Shown one piece after another: positions 37,375 through 45,539 of a DNA stretch of 64,000 nt. The notes under the pieces are model-generated. The model was given only the letters and a program-made list of their open reading frames with translations. It was not told the origin of the DNA and searched no databases. A program made the translations under genes and the position numbers. This stretch comes from an uncultured Anaerolineae bacterium (lineage in GTDB: Bacteria; Chloroflexota; Anaerolineae; Promineifilales; Promineifilaceae): the NCBI GenBank assembly GCA_905479495.1, contig CAJQMR010000037.1, positions 1 through 64,000 on the forward strand, in the 5' to 3' direction. The first letter of the stretch is position 1. Each line of letters opens with the position of its first letter.

Positions 37375-37494
37375 TTAACCACCGGTATGGCATCCGGCGC
37401 CAGTGCACATTGTGGTGCCGATGGCGATAAGTGGTTTGATGAACAGAACAGCTTGTGACAAAAAGAGAACACCCGAAATTGCAATACTAAACAT
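37375..37494 (-). CDS. 39-residue hydrophobic peptide with Cys/Gly-rich tail
   Basis: ORF starting MFSIAISGVLFLSQAVLFIK and ending MCTGAGCHTGG. AAGGAG lies 8 bases upstream. A SARP-type promoter is about 85 bases upstream (37579-37615). Residues 3-26 form one hydrophobic segment; the tail carries two Cys, His, Thr and Gly in C-TGAG-C-H-TGG. The layout could be a one-helix membrane peptide, a pheromone-like peptide or a RiPP precursor with core at the C-terminus; no maturation enzyme is recognised next to it. No family recognised. The longer open frame to 37704 has no start signal. Confidence 0.6.
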   Translation of the reverse strand: MFSIAISGVLFLSQAVLFIKPLIAIGTTMCTGAGCHTGG

Positions 37495-37578
37495 TTTAAA
37501 ATCTCCTTTACGAACTGATTTTTCCGATACAAGTTGTGGGGTCCTGCCGGATGTCCCGTTGCTGTGTGAATTGCAGGC

Positions 37579-37615
37579 AGGATAGCGAACGGCCGTCTTC
37601 AGTTCGTCAGGAGAT
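37579..37615 (-). promoter_or_regulatory. SARP-type promoter, copy 2
   Basis: Minus strand: ATCTCCTGACG then AACTGAAGACG (11-bp period), 9 bases (GCCGTTCGC), then TATCCT as -10. More degenerate than the other three copies but with the same spacing. Confidence 0.6.
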
Positions 37616-37626
37616 TTGGGGCGCAG

Positions 37627-37664
37627 CGTCAGCAGATCGTCAGCAGGGGAGAGTGGGGTACAAT
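37627..37664 (+). promoter_or_regulatory. 11-bp direct repeats and -10 before the permease gene
   Basis: CGTCAGCAGAT and CGTCAGCAGGG adjoin (37627 and 37638). They lie 33 bases, exactly three repeat units, from the first pair at 37594/37605. TACAAT at 37659 ends 8 bases before the permease ATG, consistent with a leaderless or very short-leader mRNA. The distance to the -10 differs from the minus-strand sites. Confidence 0.5.
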
Positions 37665-37672
37665 CCGCCTCC

Positions 37673-38581
37673 ATGATTGCCCAATTGGCAGAAATATTCT
37701 TCAATGTAATTACGCCAGTGTTTGCCCTGGTATTGATTGGTTACCTGGCTGGCCCGCGACTGGGGCTGAACGCCCGCACCCTATCCCGCTTTGCTTACTT
37801 CATCCTTATTCCCTGCTTTGTGTTTAACATCATCGCCACGGCCGAATTTGACGTAGCCACAGCAGGGCGCATGGTGATTTTCATCTGGGTGGTGGAATTG
37901 GCCTGTGCGGTGCTGGGCTTGGCCGTGGCCAAAATCTTGCGGCGCAGTGCCCAGATGACCGCCGCTTACGTGCTCATCGCCACGTTTGGCAACGTGGGCA
38001 ACTTTGGCCTGCCGCTCATCGAGTTTCGCCTGGGGCCAGAAGGGCTGCTGCCCGCGACGATTTATTTTTTAGCGATTATGGTGATTGCTTTTGTGATTGG
38101 GGTGGGGGCAGCTAGCTGGACCAATGGCGGGAGCCTGGCGGCGCTAACGGCCGTTCTCAAAACACCAGCGCTCATAGCCATTGTGCCTGCCGCGTTGGTG
38201 AATGGGTTGGGGGTAACGCCACCGCTGCTGGTGAGCCGCACGACGGGGTTGTTGGCGGCGGCAATGGTGCCCACCATGCTAGTAGCCTTAGGCGTGCAGC
38301 TGGCCGACATCAAGCAAATTCGGCTGAGCCGGGATGTGTGGATTGCCAGCGGCATCCGCCTGCTGGGCGGTGCAGCGCTGAGCTTAATCATTGTGATTCC
38401 GTTTGGGTTAAGCGGCGTGGAGCGAGGGGCTGGGGTGTTTCAGGCAGCCATGCCCACGGCCGTTCTGGCTTCGATCATTGCCCTGGAGCATAAATTATTG
38501 CCTGATTTTGTGACAACGGCCGTTCTTTTTTCAACCATTGCCAGCGTGGTGACGTTGACGCTTTTGCTGGCTTTTGTGTAG
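37673..38581 (+). CDS. AEC family (auxin efflux carrier-like) permease
   Basis: 302 residues from ATG 37673 (MIAQLAEIFFNVITPVF); the upstream open frame is promoter DNA. About ten TM helices in two halves: PVFALVLIGYLAGPRLGL, then FAYFILIPCFVFNIIA, and FGNVGNFGLPLIEF with the family-typical N-x-G-x-x-x-G-x-P motif; the second half repeats similar helices (LLAAAMVPTMLVALGVQL). AEC proteins move carboxylates such as malate or malonate, or auxin in plants. It is divergent from the Cys-tailed peptide and shares its intergenic control region. Confidence 0.87.
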   Translation: MIAQLAEIFFNVITPVFALVLIGYLAGPRLGLNARTLSRFAYFILIPCFVFNIIATAEFDVATAGRMVIFIWVVELACAVLGLAVAKILRRSAQMTAAYVLIATFGNVGNFGLPLIEFRLGPEGLLPATIYFLAIMVIAFVIGVGAASWTNGGSLAALTAVLKTPALIAIVPAALVNGLGVTPPLLVSRTTGLLAAAMVPTMLVALGVQLADIKQIRLSRDVWIASGIRLLGGAALSLIIVIPFGLSGVERGAGVFQAAMPTAVLASIIALEHKLLPDFVTTAVLFSTIASVVTLTLLLAFV

Positions 38582-38587
38582 CTGAAC

Positions 38588-38652
38588 AGGTGCGACGCAC
38601 TTGCTTTGGTATGGAGCATAGCAAAACCAACTAAAAAAAGTGCGTCGCACCT
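38588..38652. terminator. perfect 15-bp inverted repeat after permease gene
   Basis: AGGTGCGACGCACTT (38588-38602) and AAGTGCGTCGCACCT (38638-38652), loop 35 bases. Likely the permease terminator or a small palindromic insertion. Confidence 0.6.
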
Positions 38653-38677
38653 CGGATGCCCAACTGACTTTGGATAT

Positions 38678-38726
38678 CCCCGGAAACTGCTTTCAAGTAA
38701 ATTTCTCTCTCGAAGAGTTTCCGGGG
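38678..38726. promoter_or_regulatory. hairpin upstream of SARP-kinase gene
   Basis: CCCCGGAAACT and AGTTTCCGGGG form an 11-bp perfect inverted repeat with a 27-base loop, 40-90 bases before the start at 38767. A TAAAAT box follows 9 bases before the ATG. It may be an operator; none of the 11-bp CGTCAGCAG repeats is present here. Confidence 0.45.
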
Positions 38727-38766
38727 AAATCTCGGCAAACTGAGCAGCCTTGCGGTAAAATGGCCC

Positions 38767-41700
38767 ATGTCCCTGCTAGAAGTCTCATTTTTTGGCACAT
38801 TTCAGGTGAAATTACGTGATGTCCCCCTCGCCAATTTCCGCTCTGTCAACACCCAAGGGCTGCTGGTTTACCTGATCTTGCAGGCCGAACGGCCGTTTTC
38901 CCGCGACACCCTAGCCACCCTCTTTTGGCCCGACATGCCAGACAGCACCGCCAAGAAAAATCTACGCCAAACCCTGTATCAATTACGCCAACTGCTTAAT
39001 GATAGTGATGATGTGGAACGGCCGTATCTCATCGTCACCCGGCAAAATATTCAGTGGAATCCGGAGAGCGATTTTTCTTTAGACGTGCAGGCGTTTTTGG
39101 CAGAATTGGCGCTTGGGGATTTGGATACGACCGTAGCCCATTACACAGGCGAACTGCTGCCCGGTTTCACCTGTGACAGCCTGGAATTTGAAAACTGGCT
39201 GCGGCAAGAGCGGGAGCGGTTACACCGCTTGGCGCTCACGGCGCTGGATGATTTGACGGAGCGGCAGATTACCCAGGCGGATTTTGCGGCGGCGCAAGCC
39301 ACCGCCCGTCGCCAGCTTGTTTTGGAACCGTGGCGTGAATCGGCCCATCGGCAGCTCATGCGGGCGCTAGCGCTGGCGGGGGATCGCAGCGCGGCGCTGG
39401 CCCAGTTTGCCAGCTGCCAGGAAGTGCTTGATGAAGAACTTGGCGCATCGCCGGAGCGGGAGACGGTCACTCTGGCCGCCCAAATTGAAGCGGGGGCGTT
39501 TGGTAAAGATGAAGCCGATCTCATCGCTGGACAGTATGAATTGGGCGAACCCATCGGGCAAGGAGCAATGGGCACGGTGTATCGCGGGCGGGACAGCGTA
39601 ACGGGGCAGCGAGTGGCCATCAAAATGTTAGATCGCAGCCGCGTGGCGGGCAATCCAGAATTGGTGGAGCGATTTCGGCGTGAGGGCGAAGCGCTGCGCC
39701 AGCTGGCCCATCCTAACATCGTGCAGCTCATCGCTACGGATGAAAAAGAGGGGCATCATTATTTGGTGATGGAGCTGGTTGAAGGCGGGGATTTGCTTGA
39801 TTTTCTGCACGCGCAAACGCGCACGCAGCCACAACCGCCGCTGCCATTGGTGTTATCTATTGCCCTGGATTTGAGCGACGCACTCACCCGCGCCCATCGC
39901 TTGAACATTTTGCACCGTGACATTAAACCGGCCAACGTGCTGCTGGATGACAACGGCCGTCCCAAGCTGGCCGATTTTGGCATTGCCCGCCTGGGGCAAG
40001 ATTCGACTCTCACGCAGCATGGCGGGGTTCTGGGCACGGTGGCCTATCTCAGCCCGGAAGCGTGCCAGGGGGAACCGCTGGACGAGCGGGCCGATATTTG
40101 GGCCTTTGGTTTGCTACTGTATGAGATGTTGGCCGGGCAACGGCCGTTTGCCAAACCCACCTCTGCTGCCACCCTCATGGCCATTCTGCAAGAACCCACC
40201 CCCGATATTCGTCATATCCGCCAAGATTTGCCGCCTGCGCTCAGCGATTTGCTAGACCAGATGCTGCGTAAAGACAAAAACCAGCGCATCGCCTCCGTGC
40301 GGCTGGTAGGGGCCGCGCTGGAAGCCATCTTAAAAGGTGTTCAAGAAGGCAGCGCCAACGAGATTGTTTTGCATACGTCCCGGCCATCGCCGAGTGTGTC
40401 TCCGCCCGTAGCGCCGCCGCCAGCGGCCCCCACAGGCCCGTTCCAGGCACCCAACGCGCCGCCCCATTTTGTGGGGCGCGAGGCGGCGCTGGCTGAATTG
40501 GCTGAACTGCTCAAACAAGAGCAAATTGTGGCGTTGGTGGGGATGGGCGGCATTGGCAAGACGTCACTGGCGGCGGCCGTGGCCCAGGCGGTGCGCGCCC
40601 AGTTTGCTGAGGGTGTGCTGTGGGCCAACACCCACACCAGTGAGCCAAGCAACATTTTGGAGCTGTGGGGCCGCGCTTACGACCACGATTTTAGCGGATT
40701 GACGGATTTGGCCAGCCGGGAAACGGCCGTACGCAGCCTATTGGTAGACAAACAAACCCTACTCGTTCTGGACAACGTGGATGACGCCGCCGAAGCGCGC
40801 CCGCTGCTGCTGCACGGCGCTCGGGGCGCAGCCCTGTTCACCACCCGCAATCTAGACATTGCTTCGGCGCTGAACGCCCATGCTTACGTTGTCCCCGAGC
40901 TTTCGGCTGAGAGCAGCAAAGCTTTGCTGGTGGAGATTTTAGGCGAAGAACGGGTGTTGGCTGAACCGGAAGAAGCGGAAGCAGCCGCACAAATTGGCGA
41001 ACTGCTGCATCACCTGCCGCTGGCGGTGGAGATTGCTGCCCAGCGGCTGAAATCCCGCGCCCGGATGAGCCTGGCGGCGATGGCCCAGCGCTTGCAGGAT
41101 GAGCAGCAGCGCCTCGGCCTGGCCATTAGCGATTCGGCCGTACGCGCCTCGTTTGAGGTAAGCTGGGATGCCCTGGATGAAGAGTTGCAGGACCTCTTTG
41201 CCAAGATTGCCGTGTTTGGCGGACGGCCGTTCACTGCGGAAGCCCTCGCCAACGTGGCCGACTGGAATCTTTACCTGACCGAAGATGATCTGTACACGCT
41301 CACCACGCTGTCGCTGGTGCAGGAGGTGGGCGAAACGCGTTACAAGCAGCATCCACTGCTGGCCGACTTTGCCGCCGAGAAGCTGGGCGACAACGATGTG
41401 GCCAACGAGCGCATGGTACGTTACTTCCTCAACTATGCTCAGGAAAATCAGGAAAATTTTGCAGCGCTTGATCCAGAGTGGGAGAACTTGCTGGCGGCGG
41501 TGCAGGTGGCCCACCAGGAACGCATCTGGCGGCTGGTCTTGGATTTGACGGAAGTGTTGGGGACAAGTTGGTTCAGATACGGCCGTTACCAGGATGCCAA
41601 CACCGCGTATGCTCTGGCGGAAACGGCCGCACAAAAGCTGGATTCTGACGAAGACCTGGCCCACACGATGCTCAACTGGTCTGAAGTGGCCATTGAGCAA

Positions 41701-42531
41701 AGTCGGTATGATGAGGCCTGGGGGTGGTTGGAAACGGCCGTTGCCCACTATCATCGTCTGGAAAACGGCCGTGGTATTGCCCAATCCACCTACTTTCAGG
41801 GTTACATCCTCTTTGACCAAGGGCTTCACCAAGAAGCCGAAACCCAGCTTCAGCAAAGCATTCGTCTGGCCAAAGAAATTGAGGATAAAGATGTAGAGGC
41901 TAATGCTACTGAGCAGTTAGCCAATGTTTACTTCAATTTGGATGAGACCACAAATCGTTCCAAACAAACGGCACTAGATGCCTTGACTCTACATTTGGCT
42001 ACCAAAAACGAACTGGGGCAAATACAAGTTCACAAATTATTGGCCAACGTGGAAATCCGAAATGGGAATTTGGATGCGGCAGAACGACATGCCAATCAGG
42101 CGCTGAGCCTTAGTGAACGTATTGAAAATCCAGTACAAAAGGGATTGGCCTATTACCAGATGGTTGGCGTCCTTAGCTTGCGTGAGCGGTATGATATCGC
42201 TGATGAGTTGGCCCAAAAAGCATTGGAGATTTTTCGTCATAGAGGCAATCGCCGATACGAAGCAATGATTTTACATGAATTAAGCCTCAACCATTTGGCA
42301 CTGGGGCAGCCAGAACAGTCCATGACGATTACTACACAAACGCGCCAAATTTACCGTCAGATTGAGGATCGGGTGGGCTATGCGTATGCCACGCGTCACT
42401 TGGGAGACATTTATCAACAAATGGGGCAGCCCGAACAGTGCCGGGCTGCCTGGCTTGAGGCGAAGCAAATTGCAGAGTATCTCAATCACCCGCACCTGCT
42501 GTCCGGCTTACAAAAGCGGTTGGGTTACTGA
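38767..42531 (+). CDS. SARP regulator fused to Ser/Thr kinase, NB-ARC and TPR domains
   Basis: 1254 residues. Order: winged-helix DNA-binding region (about 1-95) and BTAD (about 100-245) closely matching the first SARP at 34464; a complete eukaryote-type Ser/Thr kinase (about 257-520; GQGAMGTVYRG, AIKMLD lysine, HRDIKPANVLLDD, DFGIARL, SPEACQGEPLDERADIWAFG); a Pro-rich linker; NB-ARC ATPase (P-loop GMGGIGKT about 592, LLVLDNVDD, LPLAVEIAAQRL); winged helix; TPRs (about 920-1250). In Streptomyces AfsR is phosphorylated by the separate kinase AfsK; here both functions are on one chain. Start MSLLEVSFFGTFQV agrees with the paralogue. The last 7 bases overlap the convergent gene at 42525. Confidence 0.92.
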   Translation: MSLLEVSFFGTFQVKLRDVPLANFRSVNTQGLLVYLILQAERPFSRDTLATLFWPDMPDSTAKKNLRQTLYQLRQLLNDSDDVERPYLIVTRQNIQWNPESDFSLDVQAFLAELALGDLDTTVAHYTGELLPGFTCDSLEFENWLRQERERLHRLALTALDDLTERQITQADFAAAQATARRQLVLEPWRESAHRQLMRALALAGDRSAALAQFASCQEVLDEELGASPERETVTLAAQIEAGAFGKDEADLIAGQYELGEPIGQGAMGTVYRGRDSVTGQRVAIKMLDRSRVAGNPELVERFRREGEALRQLAHPNIVQLIATDEKEGHHYLVMELVEGGDLLDFLHAQTRTQPQPPLPLVLSIALDLSDALTRAHRLNILHRDIKPANVLLDDNGRPKLADFGIARLGQDSTLTQHGGVLGTVAYLSPEACQGEPLDERADIWAFGLLLYEMLAGQRPFAKPTSAATLMAILQEPTPDIRHIRQDLPPALSDLLDQMLRKDKNQRIASVRLVGAALEAILKGVQEGSANEIVLHTSRPSPSVSPPVAPPPAAPTGPFQAPNAPPHFVGREAALAELAELLKQEQIVALVGMGGIGKTSLAAAVAQAVRAQFAEGVLWANTHTSEPSNILELWGRAYDHDFSGLTDLASRETAVRSLLVDKQTLLVLDNVDDAAEARPLLLHGARGAALFTTRNLDIASALNAHAYVVPELSAESSKALLVEILGEERVLAEPEEAEAAAQIGELLHHLPLAVEIAAQRLKSRARMSLAAMAQRLQDEQQRLGLAISDSAVRASFEVSWDALDEELQDLFAKIAVFGGRPFTAEALANVADWNLYLTEDDLYTLTTLSLVQEVGETRYKQHPLLADFAAEKLGDNDVANERMVRYFLNYAQENQENFAALDPEWENLLAAVQVAHQERIWRLVLDLTEVLGTSWFRYGRYQDANTAYALAETAAQKLDSDEDLAHTMLNWSEVAIEQSRYDEAWGWLETAVAHYHRLENGRGIAQSTYFQGYILFDQGLHQEAETQLQQSIRLAKEIEDKDVEANATEQLANVYFNLDETTNRSKQTALDALTLHLATKNELGQIQVHKLLANVEIRNGNLDAAERHANQALSLSERIENPVQKGLAYYQMVGVLSLRERYDIADELAQKALEIFRHRGNRRYEAMILHELSLNHLALGQPEQSMTITTQTRQIYRQIEDRVGYAYATRHLGDIYQQMGQPEQCRAAWLEAKQIAEYLNHPHLLSGLQKRLGY

Positions 42532-44168
42532 TCTGTCGTACTAACGCCAAACCAGCTGGTGGGAAAGTTGTCACGGCCAATATGGCTTTGGCCACCACGG
42601 GGAGGCAAATCATCAATATAATCAACATCCACAAACAGAGAAATGGAAGATGGCAATTGATCTGCCTGGACAGGGATATTTGCTATTTCAATTGCCCCCA
42701 AATCTAATCGGTTGAATAACGTTTGACTTCCCCCTCCAATTACTGCGCCATCTGCATCGTAAGCAATAACAACTGCATCTGCTGTGCCAATTTCTATAAA
42801 CTCTTGAAGTGGTAAAGAGCCTGCTCTTTGTGTGTACCATGAGAAGGTCACGTGTTGATCAATAAGCGTACCCCGTTCTCCTGAAACAATATTCTGAGGC
42901 AGCATTGTAGGATCAATTAGCACAAAGTTTTCTGGCGTAATCTCCACTTCTACCCGTGCCAATTGGTCTGGCGATTGTAGAAAAGTGTCTCCAAATATTT
43001 TTAAGCGTTGTCGTGGATAGATATCACCACCATCACCCTGAATATTGATAAGGATGTTGTTTTCTGAGTCATAAGCAGTAATGTGGTAAGCGATGTTTTG
43101 GGCGATGAACGCTCCATTTGGGTTTAATAAAGTGATATCGATATGAAAGTTATTAAGATCAGACTCTCCCAGCTCATCTGTGCTCACAGACAGGCTGGCG
43201 TCGCTGGATGAAGGAGGTAGTAGAACCAACGATTGCGGCTCAGTAGATAAGGCTATTTGTTCAGCAGTGTTTGCAAAGACAATTTCGATAGATTCAATTG
43301 GGTCATCCGCATTCAAAAGTCTTAGCACGTCGCCAATTTTGGCTACTTCACCAGGATACAGATCGCGTAATTGTACCTCTTGACTGCCGAGCAGATTTCC
43401 ATTTTCGTCTAAGGCCTTTATCTCATATTGAACATTGGTTACAACATGATCTAGACTGCGGTTAACTAGGGTAAATCCATAGCCAACTAAACCTTCATCA
43501 ACCCAGGCTCCTAAATTCCCTGCTTGCAAGAATGAAGGTGATTCTGAAACCCGTGTGTTTGCTAGCGGAACAAGGGTATCTAGATTTGGTACCCAATCCT
43601 CCTGAAGCATGACAAACTCGTTACCGGATTCAGTGTGTATCTCAACGGTTTCCTCAGCGGTATCTTGCATTCCCCCACCGACTGAGTTGCTTTGGTTGGT
43701 GCTATTCAGGTTAGAAAAATCCCAGTTTGCCGTAAATTGCAATTCGAGGGCGTGGCATTGGCCATTGGCGACCCAACCGTATGATGTGTTGGGGGCTGGG
43801 TTCAGGATTTCGAGAGGTACGGCCGTTTCCTCCCCCGCAGGATAAAAGTTCACCTCTACCCAACTGCCATCATCAGAAACCTGTGGCAAGTCTGTAATCC
43901 AGTCACTAACGGTTGCCTGGCTGTCGGCCTCCCAAGAAGCCAAGATTGCTCCTGTGGTTACCTCGCGCATATCGTAACGGCCGTTGACCCCCGCTCCTGA
44001 AGCCGCGTTGCGTCCCTGGTCCAGGCTAAAGCGCACACAAACGCCACTGCCTGGTTGCTCTGCAGCCGTCGGCTTGGCTTGGGGCAGCAGCGCAAAAACA
44101 ATCAGCAACACAACGAGCAAGGGGATAATGAAGAACAGAGATTGATGTTGGGAAAACGGCCGTTTCAT
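42525..44168 (-). CDS. membrane-anchored extracellular protein with beta-sandwich repeats
   Basis: 547 residues from ATG 44168 (MKRPFSQHQSLFFIIPLLVV). One N-terminal TM anchor or signal (about 10-30), then a long extracellular part rich in beta strands. At least two segments look like FxLYD-type repeats: VGYGFTLVNRSLDHVVTNVQ with DLYPGEVAKIGD, and FHIDITLLNPNGAFIAQNIA with IYPRQRLKIFGD. The N-terminal part contains VCVRFSLDQGRNAASGAGV. No enzyme motif. GGAGG lies about 10 bases upstream. It is A/T-richer than its surroundings and has almost no ACGGCCGT palindromes in its 3' two-thirds, which hints at separate origin. Function unknown. Confidence 0.65.
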   Translation of the reverse strand: MKRPFSQHQSLFFIIPLLVVLLIVFALLPQAKPTAAEQPGSGVCVRFSLDQGRNAASGAGVNGRYDMREVTTGAILASWEADSQATVSDWITDLPQVSDDGSWVEVNFYPAGEETAVPLEILNPAPNTSYGWVANGQCHALELQFTANWDFSNLNSTNQSNSVGGGMQDTAEETVEIHTESGNEFVMLQEDWVPNLDTLVPLANTRVSESPSFLQAGNLGAWVDEGLVGYGFTLVNRSLDHVVTNVQYEIKALDENGNLLGSQEVQLRDLYPGEVAKIGDVLRLLNADDPIESIEIVFANTAEQIALSTEPQSLVLLPPSSSDASLSVSTDELGESDLNNFHIDITLLNPNGAFIAQNIAYHITAYDSENNILINIQGDGGDIYPRQRLKIFGDTFLQSPDQLARVEVEITPENFVLIDPTMLPQNIVSGERGTLIDQHVTFSWYTQRAGSLPLQEFIEIGTADAVVIAYDADGAVIGGGSQTLFNRLDLGAIEIANIPVQADQLPSSISLFVDVDYIDDLPPRGGQSHIGRDNFPTSWFGVSTTDQ

Positions 44169-44213
44169 CACGAGGAGCCTCCTAAAAAACAAACAATTGT
44201 GTACGCTTTTGGG

Positions 44214-45539
44214 TTAGCCGCGCAGGCTGTGGCGCAAGACACGCCAGGCGATATTGGGTCGAAACAAGGACGTTGGTGGGACGATTAGATTTTGTACCTG
44301 AATAAATGTTTTATGGACAATTTGGTCGTCGGGTATAGCGTCAAGGACTTTGGGCATGTACCAGCCGGCAAAGCGTTCGGGGAGTGAGGTCGCCTCTTCA
44401 TTTCCCAGCCATTCTAAATCGGCGCTGGTGGCCAGCAGCCACGCTGGTTCAACGATCTTAGGATACTTCTTTTGGAAAGATTGTGCTACTCCTGTGAGAC
44501 GGCCGTTTCCCATCCTGCCAATCATCTCCCCCAACTCAACCGCAGCCATGGCAGAAACGGACATCCCTTGCCCGTAAATTGGGTTGAAGCCACAGACGGC
44601 ATCTCCCAAAGCCACCAACCGGTCTGGCCAGCGATTTAGCTGATCGTAGCGGCGGAAGCGGTTTTCGGTGCGACGATAGCCGATGATATTGCTGATTGGC
44701 TCTGCCTGCGCGATAGCAGCGTGGAATTCGGGGTCCACTTCTTGGGCAAAGGCCAGGAAGCCTTCTTCATCGGTGGGCGGATAATCGCCTAGGATGCCAG
44801 CGATCATCACCATCCAAATGCCGTTTTCTTCACTGTAGATGAGTCCGGCGCGGCTTTTGTGCGGCGGTTCTGCGCCAATGAGCATCATGTCCCACTCTGG
44901 CGCAGGGGTGGGAATTTTGTAGCGGCGGCCCGCGTAGCCCAGGCGCACATCGATGACGGTTTCTTCGGGTGCGTCATAGCCGATTTCTTGAAGCCAGTCG
45001 GGTAATTTAGAACCTCGACCGCTGGCATCAACGACGAAAACGGCCGTTTCCACCCCTTCATCCCGCCCATCTTTCCAGCGCACTCGCACGCCGTCCACTG
45101 CGCCATTTTGGGCAACCAGACCCTGCACCTGTGCCCCGCCGCACAGTTCCACATTGGGCAGCGCCGCCACCCGCTGGCGCAAAATGGATTCCAGCAGCAG
45201 GCGGCTGCACGCATAAGTGACGATGCCGCTTTTGAACTGCGGCAGCCACTGACCGCGAATTTTAGCGCGGGAATCCTGGGTCAAATCCACGCGATTGGCC
45301 CCAGCGGCCAGCAGCTCATCGGTGATGCCGGGGAAGAGCTGGCTCATGATTTGGGCACCGCGCTCCAATAGCACATGGACGTGCTTGTCTTGCGGCACAC
45401 CCGCCCGCGATGCGGCCTCGGTGGGCAGTTGGTCTCGCTCCAAGACGGTGACCTGCTCAAAATGATCGGCCAACACGCGGGCGGTCCACAATCCGGCTAA
45501 ACTGCTGCCAATGACGATGGCGCGCTGCTGAGAGTTCAT
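44214..45539 (-). CDS. FAD-dependent monooxygenase/epoxidase-like flavoprotein
   Basis: 441 residues. N-terminal FAD loop GSSLAGLWTARVL (a GxSxAG variant of GxGxxG), acidic end of strand 2 VTVLERD, DG-type motif VDASGRGSKLPDWL (about 168-181), and the second FAD motif ALGDAVCGFNPIYGQGMS (about 315-332). The GD motif followed by NP-x-x-GQGM is typical of group A aromatic hydroxylases and polyether epoxidases such as LasC. Catalyses NAD(P)H- and O2-dependent oxygenation if intact. Its ATG overlaps the stop of the upstream formyltransferase by 4 bases, so the two are translationally coupled. Confidence 0.85.
   Translation of the reverse strand: MNSQQRAIVIGSSLAGLWTARVLADHFEQVTVLERDQLPTEAASRAGVPQDKHVHVLLERGAQIMSQLFPGITDELLAAGANRVDLTQDSRAKIRGQWLPQFKSGIVTYACSRLLLESILRQRVAALPNVELCGGAQVQGLVAQNGAVDGVRVRWKDGRDEGVETAVFVVDASGRGSKLPDWLQEIGYDAPEETVIDVRLGYAGRRYKIPTPAPEWDMMLIGAEPPHKSRAGLIYSEENGIWMVMIAGILGDYPPTDEEGFLAFAQEVDPEFHAAIAQAEPISNIIGYRRTENRFRRYDQLNRWPDRLVALGDAVCGFNPIYGQGMSVSAMAAVELGEMIGRMGNGRLTGVAQSFQKKYPKIVEPAWLLATSADLEWLGNEEATSLPERFAGWYMPKVLDAIPDDQIVHKTFIQVQNLIVPPTSLFRPNIAWRVLRHSLRG

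Noticed and set aside
34464..42531. The two STAND proteins as Avs-type or other anti-phage NTPases
   Set aside because: Both begin with SARP winged-helix/BTAD regions and are flanked by promoter-like sites, so transcriptional regulation explains them better than defence.
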